Source: Actinomycetota bacterium (GTDB lineage Bacteria > Actinomycetota > Acidimicrobiia > Acidimicrobiales > Microtrichaceae). Taken from it: a DNA stretch of 64,000 bases. Below the pieces are notes generated by a model. The model saw only the letters and a program-made list of their open reading frames with translations. It made no database searches and had not been told where the DNA came from. Shown piece after piece: positions 18,617 to 27,036 of the stretch (position 1 is its first letter; each line of letters begins with the position of its first letter). The position numbers and the translations under genes were made by a program. The stretch spans positions 1 to 64,000 of the forward strand of contig JADJBW010000012.1 in assembly GCA_016703525.1 (NCBI GenBank), written 5' to 3'.

Positions 18617-19377
18617 ACAGCCCACCGATCTCGCATGGCGACGATCACCCCGAGCGACACCACCACGAGCACGAGGCTCAGGGCGATCGCCACGTCGGGG
18701 TGCGACTCGAGCTGCAGGTACACCGCGAGCGGCAGGGTCTGCGTGCGCCCGGCGATGTTGCCGGCGAACGTGATGGTCGCACCGAATTCGCCCAGTGCAC
18801 GCGCCCAGGCCAGAACCGCACCCGCGGCGAGGCTGGGCGCGACCATCGGAAAGGTCACGCGCCGAACCACCGTGAACGGTCGCGCTCCGAGCGACACCGC
18901 CGCATCCTCGTACCGGGTATCGATCGACCGGAATCCCGCCTCGGCGGCGAGAACGAAGAACGGCATCGCGACGAACGTTTCGGCGAGCATCGCGCCCGCC
19001 GTCGTAAACGTGAGCTGCACCCCGAACCACTCGTACAGCCGGGCACCGACGAACCCGCGGCGCGCAAACGCGCTGAGCAGCGCAACACCGCCCACCACCG
19101 GCGGCAACACCAGCGGCAACAGCGCCAGGCCGCGCAGCAACGACCGTCCGGGGAACCGCATCCGCGCCAACACCCACGCGAGTGGGAGACCTCCGATCAC
19201 CGACAGCACCGTCGCGCCGACCGAGCAGACGAGCGACAACCACAGGCCGTCGCGGGCGGCGCCCGAACTCAGGTCGGCCCCGAGCGTGCCCCACGACACG
19301 CGACCCAACAGGCCGGCAAGCGGCAGCACGAAGAACAGCGCAGCGGCCGACGCGAGCGCCACCGCCGGCCGGTTCAC
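18613..19377 (-). CDS. modB: Molybdate ABC transporter permease ModB
   Basis: A 254-residue inner-membrane permease with about six hydrophobic segments, starting at LASAAALFFVLPLAGLLG. The EAA-loop region SLGARPFTVVRRVTFPMVAP, contacted by ModC, and the following RALGEFGATITFAGN match ModB. GTG 19377 overlaps the modA stop; an open frame extends upstream to 19722 but would run far into modA. Order modA-modB-modC with 4-base overlaps indicates one transcript. Confidence 0.93.
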   Translation of the reverse strand: MNRPAVALASAAALFFVLPLAGLLGRVSWGTLGADLSSGAARDGLWLSLVCSVGATVLSVIGGLPLAWVLARMRFPGRSLLRGLALLPLVLPPVVGGVALLSAFARRGFVGARLYEWFGVQLTFTTAGAMLAETFVAMPFFVLAAEAGFRSIDTRYEDAAVSLGARPFTVVRRVTFPMVAPSLAAGAVLAWARALGEFGATITFAGNIAGRTQTLPLAVYLQLESHPDVAIALSLVLVVVSLGVIVAMRDRWAV

Positions 19378-20102
19378 GGCGCCCCGAAACCGGCCGCGCT
19401 CAGCACCTTCCGCCCGCCCTCGGACACCACGGCGTCGCGGAACGCCCTCGCCGCCTCGGCGTTCGTCGAATTCCTCACCACGGCGATCGGGTACTCGGCC
19501 ACCGTGTTGGACGCGGCGGGGATCTCGACCTCGTCGACCCGGCTGGCCGCCGCCCTCGCATCGGTCACGTACACAATGGCCGCGACCGCGTCGCCTTCGG
19601 CCACCGCGGCGAGCGTTGCCTTCACATCGGCGCCTCGGGTCACCGACCCCTCCGGAATGGTCACACCGGCGGCCGCAAGCACCTGAGCGGCGAACTTCCC
19701 GCACGGCGCCGTCTCGACGCACAGCGAAACGACGCCCTTGAGATCGGCGAGCCCCGTGACGCCCGATGGGTTACCCGGCTTGGTCACGATGGTCAGTTCG
19801 TTGGTGGCGAACACGTCGGATTCGTCGACCAGACCGGCCTTCGCCAGCGTGTCCATCGCAGCGGTGTCGGCGAACGCCGCCACATCGGCCGGTGCGCCGT
19901 CGCCGATCTGCGCCGCGAGCTGACCCGACGAGCCGAAATTGAGCGCCACGTCCACGTCGGGATGCGCGGCAGCGAACTCGTCGGCGATCTCGGTGAACGC
20001 ACCGGTGAGCGACGCCGCCGCCGACACGGTGATCGAGGTTCTCGATTCCGCAGAACCGCAGCCGACGAGCAGGAGCGCCGCGATCGCGTAGCCGAACCTC
20101 AT
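19374..20102 (-). CDS. modA: Molybdate-binding lipoprotein ModA
   Basis: Substrate-binding protein of the molybdate importer, 242 residues. The lipoprotein signal MRFGYAIAALLLVGC has a lipobox with Cys15. The mature part opens with ITVSAAASLTGAF, the ModA oxyanion-binding start, and continues with NFGSSGQLAAQIGDGAPADV and ASRVDEVEIPAASN, all typical. The ATG at 20102 overlaps the upstream regulator's stop (ATGA). The protein would be lipid-anchored on the outer face of the membrane. Confidence 0.93.
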   Translation of the reverse strand: MRFGYAIAALLLVGCGSAESRTSITVSAAASLTGAFTEIADEFAAAHPDVDVALNFGSSGQLAAQIGDGAPADVAAFADTAAMDTLAKAGLVDESDVFATNELTIVTKPGNPSGVTGLADLKGVVSLCVETAPCGKFAAQVLAAAGVTIPEGSVTRGADVKATLAAVAEGDAVAAIVYVTDARAAASRVDEVEIPAASNTVAEYPIAVVRNSTNAEAARAFRDAVVSEGGRKVLSAAGFGAP

Positions 20103-20482
20103 GGGAGCTCGACCACGACGTTGGTGGACTTCACTGCCGCCGTCGCCAGAACGCCCGGTTCGAGGTGCAGTTCGTCGGCCGCCTCGCGAGTCATCATCGA
20201 GACGATGCGATGCGGCGGGGCGTGGATCTCGACCACGGCGACGAGGCCGTCGCGCTCGACCCGCGTGACGATCCCGGTGAATCGGTTCCGAGCCGACTGC
20301 GACATGACCGACTCGGGCTCGTACGCCGCGTCCTGATCGCGCAGATAGGCCGCGAGCGCGGCGCCGTCGATGAGCCGTTGCCCGGGCGCCCACCGCAGGC
20401 GACCGTCGTCCCACCATCGCCGGATCGTGTCGACGCTCACGCCGAGCAGCTCGGCAACCTGGGCGGGCTTGAAATCATTCAC
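20099..20482 (-). CDS. HTH-TOBE molybdate-responsive regulator
   Basis: A 127-residue protein. An excisionase/MerR-type helix-turn-helix is at the N terminus (KPAQVAELLGVSVDTIRRWW). The C-terminal part, from about residue 62, is one TOBE/Mop unit (NRFTGIVTRVERDGLVAVVE), which binds molybdate. As first gene of the mod operon and coupled to modA, it probably controls uptake in response to molybdate, in the way ModE does in other bacteria. The direct link to a binding site is inference; a candidate palindrome lies just upstream. Confidence 0.85.
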   Translation of the reverse strand: MNDFKPAQVAELLGVSVDTIRRWWDDGRLRWAPGQRLIDGAALAAYLRDQDAAYEPESVMSQSARNRFTGIVTRVERDGLVAVVEIHAPPHRIVSMMTREAADELHLEPGVLATAAVKSTNVVVELP

Positions 20483-20506
20483 GGCCCGAGCGTACCCACA
20501 GGCGCC

Positions 20507-20545
20507 GCAGATGCGCCGTATCGGTGCCTCTTTCGGCGCATGTGC
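20507..20545. promoter_or_regulatory. Inverted repeat, candidate operator of the mod operon
   Basis: GCAGATGCGCCG and CGGCGCATGTGC pair in 11 of 12 positions across a 15-base spacer. It lies in the 106-base gap between the divergent mod regulator (start 20482) and the D-aminoacylase gene (start 20589), the place expected for an autoregulatory site. No molybdenum-cofactor riboswitch features were recognised. Confidence 0.4.
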
Positions 20546-20588
20546 AGTTCACCGACGATGCTCGCCGACGCGGCCTACCATCCGACGC

Positions 20589-22346
20589 ATGTTCGATCTC
20601 GTCATCACCCACGCAACGTTGATCGACGGCACCGGCACCGAGCGCCGCCAAGCCGATGTGGCCATACACGACGGCCGGATCGCCGCCGTGGTCGACGTCG
20701 ATCCCAATGGCTCCGGACCCGACTGGGAGGCCGCCTCGACCATCGACGCGAGGGGTTCGATCGTCACGCCCGGATGGGTCGACGTGCACACGCACTACGA
20801 CGGCCAGGTGAGCTGGGATGACCGGCTCGACCCCTCCGCCGGCCACGGCGTCACCACCGTGGTGACCGGCAATTGCGGTGTGGGATTCGCGCCGGTGCGG
20901 CCCGGTTCCGAAGACTGGCTCGTGCAGCTCATGGAGGGCGTCGAGGACATCCCGGGGGCCGCCCTGTCCGAGGGCATCGCCTGGGGATGGGAGCACTTCG
21001 GCGAATACCTCGACGCCATCGGCTCCCGCCACTACGCGATGGACGTCGCCACCCAGATCGCGCACGGACCGGTGCGCGGCTACGTGATGGGCGAGCGCGG
21101 CGCCTCGAACGAGCCGGCAACCGAGGACGACATCGCCGCGATGGCGCGCATCGTGCGCGAGGCGGTCGAGGCCGGAGCCGTCGGGTTCTCCACGTCGCGC
21201 ACGCTCGGCCACGTCGCCCGTGACGGCCGTCCCGTGCCGGGCACGTTCGCCGAGCCGGCGGAACTGTTCGGCATCGCCGACGCGATGGCGGCAACGGGGC
21301 GACGGGTCGTGTTCGAGGCAGCCCAGGGCGGGCTCACCATGCTCGACCGCGGGTCCACCGTCGACGAGTTGGGATGGATGTCCGAGGTCGCCCGCCGCAC
21401 CGGACTACCCGTGTCGTACATCCTCCTGCAGACCGACGCGACGCCCGACCACTGGCGCGAGGTGCTTGCCGCGGCCGACTCGGCCGACGCGGGCGACGGC
21501 TCGCTGTGGGCGCAGATCGCGGCACGGCCGTTCGGCATGCTGATCTCGCTCGGCACCAACCACCCGTTCCTCAAGCGGCCGAGCTACGTGGAGGTCGCCG
21601 ACCTGCCGGTCGCCGAACGGGCCGCCGCGATGTCCGACCCCGCGCGCCGCGCCCGCATCCTCGCCGAGGACGACCTGCCGCCCGACCCGTCGATCGCGTT
21701 CGACGGCATCGGCGGCTTCCTCGCCGCGGTGCTCGACAAGCTGTTCCCGCTGGGCGACACCCCCGACTACGAACCCACGCCCGACCGAGCGGTCACCGCG
21801 CTCGCCGAGGCGGCCGGCGACGACCCGCTCGCCTTCGTCTACGACCGGCTCGTCGGCGGCGACGGCGACGCGATGTTCCTGCTCCCGCTGTTCAACTACT
21901 CCCACGGCGACCACGAGGCGATCCGCGAGATGCTGACCGCGCCCGGCACCATCTCGGGCCTCGGCGACGCCGGCGCGCACTGCGGAATGATCTGCGACGC
22001 CTCGATCCCGACCTACCTGCTGACCCACTGGGCACGCGACCGCACCCGCGGCCCCCGGCTACGCCTCGAGGACCTGGTGCGCAAGCAGACCCTCGACACG
22101 GCATCGCTGTACGGGCTGACCGACCGCGGCGTCGTGGCCGTCGGCAAGCGCGCCGACCTCAACGTCATCGACCTCGACGGCCTGGCGCTGTGCGCACCAC
22201 GGATCGTGTACGACCTGCCCGCGGGCGGCCGGCGGATCGTGCAGGACGCCGTCGGCTACCGCTCCACGATCGTCGCCGGGCAGGTCGTCACCGCGAACGG
22301 TGTCGACACCGGAGCGCGCCCCGGTCGCCTCGTCCGCGGCGTCTGA
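20589..22346 (+). CDS. N-acyl-D-amino-acid deacylase family amidohydrolase
   Basis: A 585-residue metal-dependent amidohydrolase. LVITHATLIDGTGTERR opens the small beta domain, and GWVDVHTHYDGQVSWD carries the first metal-binding HxH. TTVVTGNCGVGFAPV is a diagnostic D-aminoacylase block. Later GLGDAGAHCGMICDAS holds the catalytic Asp region, and VGKRADLNVIDLDGL closes the beta domain. The family hydrolyses N-acyl-D-amino acids or related amides. An FAD oxidase gene follows in convergent orientation after 7 bases. Substrate not determined. Confidence 0.9.
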   Translation: MFDLVITHATLIDGTGTERRQADVAIHDGRIAAVVDVDPNGSGPDWEAASTIDARGSIVTPGWVDVHTHYDGQVSWDDRLDPSAGHGVTTVVTGNCGVGFAPVRPGSEDWLVQLMEGVEDIPGAALSEGIAWGWEHFGEYLDAIGSRHYAMDVATQIAHGPVRGYVMGERGASNEPATEDDIAAMARIVREAVEAGAVGFSTSRTLGHVARDGRPVPGTFAEPAELFGIADAMAATGRRVVFEAAQGGLTMLDRGSTVDELGWMSEVARRTGLPVSYILLQTDATPDHWREVLAAADSADAGDGSLWAQIAARPFGMLISLGTNHPFLKRPSYVEVADLPVAERAAAMSDPARRARILAEDDLPPDPSIAFDGIGGFLAAVLDKLFPLGDTPDYEPTPDRAVTALAEAAGDDPLAFVYDRLVGGDGDAMFLLPLFNYSHGDHEAIREMLTAPGTISGLGDAGAHCGMICDASIPTYLLTHWARDRTRGPRLRLEDLVRKQTLDTASLYGLTDRGVVAVGKRADLNVIDLDGLALCAPRIVYDLPAGGRRIVQDAVGYRSTIVAGQVVTANGVDTGARPGRLVRGV

Positions 22347-22353
22347 GCCGGCG

Positions 22354-23463
22354 TCACCAACCGTCGGCGACCTCCGCCGCGAGGCCGAACCCGGTGGTCA
22401 TCCCGATCCCGCTGGTGACCGACGCGACCGTCACGCCCTCCATCGGCTCGGCGACCAAGAACTCCTCGGGCGCGGAGGCGTAGACGCCCTGCCAACGCTC
22501 GCGCACCGCGAGGCCCTCGACGCCCAGCAGCCGGGCCCCCTCGGCCAGCACCAGTTCGAACCATGCCTCGGAGCAGAAGGGATCGATCGTCGTGCCGCGC
22601 CCGTGGGTGTCGCCCAGCAACAGATCGCCGTCGGGAAGCTGCGTGAACATGAGGTTGAGGTCGGCCTCGATCGCGAGCGGCGACTCCGCTGTCAGCCGTG
22701 CTCGAACCGCTCCGAGCGACCCGCATTCGCGGAAGGCCGCGTAGCGCAGCAGCGAGAAGCCACTGAGCACGCCCGGCACCACGCGGCGATCGCCCGGCGC
22801 GGCCACCCGCAGCATCTGCAGCCAGCAGCGGCGCACGCCGTGCTGCGCGGCGAGATCGGGAAACAAGCGATCGACGTCGTGATTGACAGCGACGACGATC
22901 CGCCGGGCGCGCAACGTGGCCCGGTTCGTTCGGACGACGCCCGGCTCGACCGCAACCACGTGCTCGCCGGTCCGCACGGCGACACCGGGCCGCCCGGCCA
23001 GCCAGCGCAGCAGCGAGTGCGCCGCCTCCCGCGGGTTGACGCGCAGGTCGAGGCGGAACCGCGCCCCTCCGACGATGTCGTGCGCCGCGCTCCCGACCCG
23101 TGATCGGACCTCCGACGCGTCGAGCAGCTCGACCTCGGCCGGGCCGCGGATCGCGGCGAGTTCGTGCAGCACCGCCAGTTCGTCGGATGCTCGGGCGACC
23201 ACCACCGTGCCGGTCTTACCAGCCCAGAAGCCCGCCCGCGCAGCGAGTTCGAGCCACCGCTCCCGGGCCCGCAGCGCCCGCCGCCGCCCGTCACCCGCCT
23301 GCGCCGTCACGCAGGCGTGACCGAAGTTGCGGATCGACGCGCCGACGGGCGGGTCGTCGCGTTCGATCAGCGCGACGCTCAGCCCGCGGTCGGCCGCCTC
23401 GATCGCGTGGGCGATCCCCACGATGCCGCCGCCGATCACCACCACATCGAGTAGACCGTTCAC
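22354..23463 (-). CDS. FAD-dependent oxidoreductase, TIGR03364-like
   Basis: A 369-residue DAO-fold flavoprotein. The FAD-binding start VVVIGGGIVGIAHAIEAADR is followed by SIRNFGHACVTAQ and a C-terminal SGIGMTTGFGLAAEVA. These fit the TIGR03364 oxidase family, which clusters with phosphonatase-like hydrolases and has members acting on 2-aminoethylphosphonate or its N-methyl form. Here the divergent neighbour, 40 bases away, is exactly such a hydrolase. GTG 23463 has AGGGTGG upstream. The substrate is inferred from context only. Confidence 0.82.
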   Translation of the reverse strand: MNGLLDVVVIGGGIVGIAHAIEAADRGLSVALIERDDPPVGASIRNFGHACVTAQAGDGRRRALRARERWLELAARAGFWAGKTGTVVVARASDELAVLHELAAIRGPAEVELLDASEVRSRVGSAAHDIVGGARFRLDLRVNPREAAHSLLRWLAGRPGVAVRTGEHVVAVEPGVVRTNRATLRARRIVVAVNHDVDRLFPDLAAQHGVRRCWLQMLRVAAPGDRRVVPGVLSGFSLLRYAAFRECGSLGAVRARLTAESPLAIEADLNLMFTQLPDGDLLLGDTHGRGTTIDPFCSEAWFELVLAEGARLLGVEGLAVRERWQGVYASAPEEFLVAEPMEGVTVASVTSGIGMTTGFGLAAEVADGW

Positions 23464-23503
23464 GGTTCCACCCTGACACGAACCGCGACCCCCGGGAGGC
23501 CAT

Positions 23504-24181
23504 GTGATCGAGTTGGTAGCGCTGGATATGGCCGGCACCACGATCAACGAGGGCGGGGCCGTCTACGTGGCGCTGCGCGAGGCCGTGGTCGAGGCCGGCG
23601 GTGCGCTCACCGTTGCCGATGTCGAGCCGTGGATGGGCGCCGACAAGCGCGAGGCGATCCGGGCGCTCACCCGCATCGCGCGCAACGTCGAGCTCGATTC
23701 CGACGAGGTCGAGGAGCGCTACCGGCGCTTCGTCGCCATCCTGCTCGCCGAGTACCGCTCCACCCCACCCACCCCGATCGACGGGGTCCCCGAAGCCCTC
23801 GCCGCGTTGCGCTCGGCCGGCGTCAAGGTTGCGCTGACCACCGGCTTCTCGGCGGACGTGCACGGGCCGCTCCTGCAGGCGCTCGGCTGGAACGTTCCCG
23901 ACACGGTCGACGCGATCGTGTGCACCGACGACGTGCCCGCAGCACGCCCGGCGCCGTACATGATCTTTCGCGCCATGGAGCGCTGCGGTGTGCTCGACGT
24001 CGGCCGCGTGCTCGTTGCCGGGGACACGCCCCGCGACCTTGCCGCCGGCATCAACGCCGGGGCCGGGGCCGTGGTGGGCGTCGCGACCGGCGACCTGACC
24101 ATCGAAGCGCTGGGACGGCACCGCCACACGCACCTGTTGGCGAGCCTGGCCACGCTGCCGGATCTCGTCGCATCGCTGTAG
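23504..24181 (+). CDS. Phosphonatase-like HAD hydrolase (TIGR03351-like)
   Basis: A 225-residue HAD hydrolase. Motif I is VALDMAGTT, with the nucleophile Asp and the AGTT form typical of phosphonatase relatives. Motif II is VALTTGFS, and VLVAGDTPRDLAAGINAG is motif IV. PAPYMIFRAMERCGV provides the conserved segment between them. True phosphonoacetaldehyde hydrolase uses a cap lysine; it was not identified here. GTG 23504 is preceded by GGGAGGC. Pairing with the divergent FAD oxidase suggests conversion of aminophosphonate to an aldehyde and release of phosphate. Confidence 0.82.
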   Translation: MIELVALDMAGTTINEGGAVYVALREAVVEAGGALTVADVEPWMGADKREAIRALTRIARNVELDSDEVEERYRRFVAILLAEYRSTPPTPIDGVPEALAALRSAGVKVALTTGFSADVHGPLLQALGWNVPDTVDAIVCTDDVPAARPAPYMIFRAMERCGVLDVGRVLVAGDTPRDLAAGINAGAGAVVGVATGDLTIEALGRHRHTHLLASLATLPDLVASL

Positions 24182-24232
24182 CGCCGCGGCTCACCGGCGG
24201 AATCGACGCGCCGCGCCGTTACCGTGGGATCG

Positions 24233-25711
24233 ATGGGTTCGATCTTCCATGCCACCCACCGGGCGCTCGACGGCTTCATCCCCAACGACGAAGTCGGTGG
24301 GGTTCCGGCCTTCGTCGGCGACGCGCCGGCGAGCACGGGCGAGACCGTCGCCACCATCGCCTTCCGGGTGAACGAGTGTGACGAACCCCTTGCGCTGCAC
24401 GGCCTCTCGCGGCTCGTGCAATACCTCGTGCTCGGCCACCTCGACTCGGGGGTCGCGGGCGTGGAACCGCATGCCGACGCGCACACGCTCGGCATCACCA
24501 TCCGCGGCGACCGCGCGGCGGTCGCATCCCAGCTCCAACGCGTGGGAACGGCGCTGCGCACTCCCGATCTCGACCGGCTGAGCGATGTGGCCTCGGCGCT
24601 GCGCACCGCAGCGGCCCGACGAGCACTGACCGTGCTGGGCCAATCCGGCTATTTCCGCTTCGGCCCCACCGGGTACGGCATCGCCGACCTTCGCGAGTTC
24701 GCGCTGGAGCAACCCGACGGCGAGCTCGTCACGTCGTGGATCCAGCGACACTTCACGCGTGACAACGCCGTGATCTGGGTGTCGGACCCGCTCGACGAAC
24801 CCATCGACCTGGGCCTGTCGGCCGGGAGCCGCCACGCCGCGCCGCCGGCCCGACCACTCCCCGAGCCGATGCCCACGTGGACCGCCGGCCCCGACGATGC
24901 GATCTCGCTCACCGTCGTGGCCGACTGGCGCATCGAGTTCGAGGTCGCATGGCACGCGCTTCGCCTCGACGTCGAGGCGGGTTTGGCCCGTTGGCCGTCA
25001 CGGATCTCGGCCGCTGTGTCGCCCATCGAGGGCGGGCTCACCGCGCACGCCGAGCTCACCCTCCGCGCCAACGGCCGGTGCACCACCGAGATCCGCGACC
25101 ATCTGATGGCGCTCGTGACCCGGTTCTGCTGGGACGGCCCATCCGACGCCGTGCTGGCCGCCGTCAAGGCCGAGTTCGCGACCCGGTTCGACGGACCCGA
25201 CGCGGAGCTCGACGAGATCGGCCACCGCGCCGCAGCGTGGCTCGTCGGCACCGACGCGCCGCCCTTCGATGTGTTGCGCGACCGCACCGACGCACTCGAC
25301 CTGGCCGGCGCCGCCGAGCTGGTCGAACGCTCGCTCGACACCGCGGTGTGGTTCGTGCCAACCGACCTCCCGATCGCCGACCGCCGCTACCACCGCATTC
25401 CCGCATGGTCGCGGGAACTCCTCGATGGAACGCCCGTCGACACGCTTCCCGGCGTGTCGCCCACGCGTCGGCTCATCGCCGCCCACCACGGCCTCACGAT
25501 GCTCACCGCACCCGACCGCGGCATCACGACGCGCTTCGCGGAGATCGAGGCCATGGTTGTCTTCCCGTCCGGCGCCCGCCAGATCATCGGCTCCGATGGA
25601 TTCACCATGACCGTGCAGCCCGAGCAGTGGCCCGACGGCTCGGGCATTATCCGCTGGATCGACCAGCAGGTGTCCGACGACCGCAAGGTGTTCCTCAGCG
25701 CGACACGCTGA
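24233..25711 (+). CDS. Predicted M16-fold-like protein without a zinc site
   Basis: A 492-residue soluble protein of unknown role. The layout (LHGLSRLVQYLVLGHLDSG at about 56-74, then a strand-helix pattern TLGITIRGDRAAVASQLQRV, a second half with EIRDHLMALVTRFCW and DEIGHRAAAWLVGT) resembles an M16 metallopeptidase half repeated twice. The HxxEH zinc motif is absent at the expected place, where LSRLVQYL stands. It would therefore be a non-catalytic member if the fold is right. A GTG at 24224 in frame is an alternative start. Fold assignment is weak. Confidence 0.5.
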   Translation: MGSIFHATHRALDGFIPNDEVGGVPAFVGDAPASTGETVATIAFRVNECDEPLALHGLSRLVQYLVLGHLDSGVAGVEPHADAHTLGITIRGDRAAVASQLQRVGTALRTPDLDRLSDVASALRTAAARRALTVLGQSGYFRFGPTGYGIADLREFALEQPDGELVTSWIQRHFTRDNAVIWVSDPLDEPIDLGLSAGSRHAAPPARPLPEPMPTWTAGPDDAISLTVVADWRIEFEVAWHALRLDVEAGLARWPSRISAAVSPIEGGLTAHAELTLRANGRCTTEIRDHLMALVTRFCWDGPSDAVLAAVKAEFATRFDGPDAELDEIGHRAAAWLVGTDAPPFDVLRDRTDALDLAGAAELVERSLDTAVWFVPTDLPIADRRYHRIPAWSRELLDGTPVDTLPGVSPTRRLIAAHHGLTMLTAPDRGITTRFAEIEAMVVFPSGARQIIGSDGFTMTVQPEQWPDGSGIIRWIDQQVSDDRKVFLSATR

Positions 25712-25727
25712 CCGGGTCGCTGTTCGG

Positions 25728-26951
25728 TCAGGCCCACAACGCCGAGATTGGCACCGCCCAGATCGCATCACCGAGTGGGAGCACGTGCGGCCCGGCGTAC
25801 ATCACGAGGCCGCGCCGGAATCGCCCCGGATAGCGCGCCCGGAACGCCTCGATCCCTGATGTCGCGTCGGTCGGAACCTCCCTGGCTCGCTTCACTTCTA
25901 TCGCGGTGTAGGTGTGATCGCTTTCGACGACGAGGTCAACCTCGTCGCGCCGTCGGTCACGCCAGTGATAGAGGCCGTCGTTGCCCCCCTCCCATTCGAG
26001 TTGGGAGGCAATTTCATTCACGACGAACGACTCCAGTAGCGCTCCACGGCGGTCGTCACTGACCCCGGCAGGATCGCGAGCGACCAAGACCGGATCGGCC
26101 ATGTGGAGTTTCGGAACGGCACGTTCGGTGTCGGTCGCCTTGCTGCGCAGTCCCGGTAGGCGTCGGATCAGCCGCATTTCCTCCAGAAGATCGAGGTATC
26201 GGCTAGCCGTCCGGCGATCGATCGCCAGATCCGCGACGAGGCGACTGATGACAAGTTCATGACCTGCGATCCCGGCGATCCCATCAAGCAAACGGGTCAG
26301 GCGGGAATGGTCGATCGCGTGATCCGACTCGCTGAGCGTCTCGGGAACGACCGACCGCAGGTAGTCGCGGCGCCACCGACCGCGATCCGCTCGTGTGGTG
26401 ACCAAGAGGGGGAAACCGGTCGCGGCCGCCTCCCGGTCATAGTCGGCCCCCATCAGATCGATGACCGCGAGCGATGCGGGATTCCCGTCCAGCAGCGCCC
26501 GGATCGACGAGTCCGGCCGGCCATGACGCTCCGCCGCCGTGAGCGGACCGAGCTCGAATCGAGCCATCCGCCCTGCCAACGGATGGGAGCCGCCCATCGT
26601 CGGCAGATCGACACGAGTCGAGCCTGTGAGCAAGAAGTGCCCCGGCATCCCAGCCGCATCGACGGCCGACTTGACCGGAACGAGCACCTCCGGCACCAGT
26701 TGCGCCTCGTCGATCACGGTACCGAACGGGAGCGAATCGACAAACAGCTGTGGCGACGCGGCCGCAGCGGAACGCACGCCGGGGTCGGCGAAGCTCACAT
26801 ACCGCCGATACACACCCTCCTTGACGAGTCGCGCCGCCAGGGTGGTCTTCCCACACGACCGTGGCCCCACGAGAACCGTGACGGGCAAGCCGTCCGTTGC
26901 CGATCTCCGCAAGGCGGGCAGAAGCCCACGATCGATCCAGTTCGCAGACAT
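25728..26951 (-). CDS. AAA_14/DUF4143 ATP-binding protein
   Basis: A 407-residue ATPase. Walker A is LVGPRSCGKTTLAARLV and Walker B with the following motif is TVIDEAQLVPEVL; LLTGSTRVDL is the sensor-1 region. The C-terminal DUF4143 part ends with LYHWRDRRRDEVDLVVESD and AIEVKRAREV, a PD-(D/E)xK-like Glu-x-Lys core. Such proteins are frequent, mobile and of unknown function; some are thought to be toxin-antitoxin or defence related. The ATG at 26951 gives the normal N terminus; a tandem repeat lies 22 bases upstream. Confidence 0.88.
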   Translation of the reverse strand: MSANWIDRGLLPALRRSATDGLPVTVLVGPRSCGKTTLAARLVKEGVYRRYVSFADPGVRSAAAASPQLFVDSLPFGTVIDEAQLVPEVLVPVKSAVDAAGMPGHFLLTGSTRVDLPTMGGSHPLAGRMARFELGPLTAAERHGRPDSSIRALLDGNPASLAVIDLMGADYDREAAATGFPLLVTTRADRGRWRRDYLRSVVPETLSESDHAIDHSRLTRLLDGIAGIAGHELVISRLVADLAIDRRTASRYLDLLEEMRLIRRLPGLRSKATDTERAVPKLHMADPVLVARDPAGVSDDRRGALLESFVVNEIASQLEWEGGNDGLYHWRDRRRDEVDLVVESDHTYTAIEVKRAREVPTDATSGIEAFRARYPGRFRRGLVMYAGPHVLPLGDAIWAVPISALWA

Positions 26952-26972
26952 GCGGTCGAGAGTAGCTGCTCC

Positions 26973-27035
26973 GATGTCACTTTCCGCCACACCCGGATGT
27001 CACTTTCCGCCACGCCCGGATGTCACTTTCCGCCA
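26973..27035. repeat. Three tandem copies of a 23-bp repeat
   Basis: The 17-base core GATGTCACTTTCCGCCA begins at 26973, 26996 and 27019, each spaced by ACACCCG or GCGCCCG-like 6-base linkers (23-base period). It occupies almost the whole gap between the stop of the hypothetical gene (27037) and the ATPase start (26951). It could be a regulator-binding array for the ATPase gene or the end of a lost insertion sequence, since IS21-type ends carry multiple terminal repeats. It is too short in period to be CRISPR. Confidence 0.85.
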
Positions 27036-27036
27036 G

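Noticed and set aside
17959..19741. Long Arg/His-rich plus-strand frames opposite the mod operon
   Set aside because: Shadows of modA, modB and modC, which have full motif sets on the minus strand.
20483..20588. Molybdenum-cofactor riboswitch upstream of the mod operon
   Set aside because: The gap is short and shows only a simple palindrome, not the multi-helix aptamer.
26973..27035. Possible mini CRISPR array
   Set aside because: The period is 23 bases with 6-base linkers, so there are no spacers of useful length.
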